This document shows positions 5,028 through 5,048 of a stretch of 5,048 bases of DNA, piece after piece; positions within the stretch are counted from its first letter, which is position 1; every line of letters starts with the position of its first letter. The notes below the pieces were generated by a model that worked only from the letters and a program-made list of their open reading frames with translations, had not been told where the DNA came from and searched no databases. Position numbers and translations under genes: made by a program. This DNA is from an uncultured Clostridia bacterium (GTDB taxonomy: Bacteria > Bacillota > Clostridia > Oscillospirales > Oscillospiraceae). Where the stretch lies: positions 1 through 5,048 of the forward strand of contig CALICR010000144.1 of NCBI GenBank assembly GCA_938049125.1, read 5' to 3'.

Positions 5028-5048
5028 CTGCTGATCTTCGCGGGACCC

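Overview
The window comes from a GC-rich low-GC-lineage relative, most likely a gut Firmicute of the Oscillospiraceae type. This is inferred from four things: a T-box riboswitch leader (mostly a Firmicutes device), strong GGAGG ribosome binding sites, Gram-positive-style short lipoprotein and PBP signal peptides, and an interspersed repeat whose opening (CCCTCTCAGTCACCTGCGG) looks like the small intergenic repeats I remember from that group. No taxonomic search was possible.

Layout, left to right. Positions 2-694 (+) hold the C-terminal part of an SPFH/band 7 (stomatin-like) membrane scaffold protein, ending in a strong intrinsic terminator. A 331-base gene-free stretch (695-1025) follows. 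It contains a MITE-like inverted-repeat element of about 118 bp whose right end runs into an array of 9-nt tandem repeats, and then further GC-rich hairpins. On the minus strand there is a complete D-alanyl-D-alanine carboxypeptidase (1026-2183). Upstream of it, and separated by an intrinsic terminator, is a complete exported lipoprotein of unknown function (2297-3139) with its own promoter. A divergent intergenic region carries back-to-back sigma-A-type promoters. The plus-strand promoter drives a roughly 270-nt T-box leader and then a complete PLP-dependent TrpB2-type tryptophan synthase beta chain (3578-4945), closed by a 34-bp perfect palindrome acting as terminator.

Functionally, two genes act at the cell envelope (carboxypeptidase and lipoprotein), one is membrane-associated (SPFH), and one is amino acid biosynthesis. 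The best-supported story is the trpB unit. The leader shows a UGG (Trp) specifier codon directly after the GAA of the loop E motif. It also has a UGGC antiterminator bulge that matches a G discriminator base as found in bacterial tRNA-Trp, and antiterminator and terminator helices that compete for the same strand. Expression should therefore rise when uncharged tRNA-Trp accumulates. No trpA or other trp gene lies next to it in the window. I found no convincing unknown multi-gene system here; the most unusual structure is the repeat-filled gap between the SPFH gene and the carboxypeptidase.
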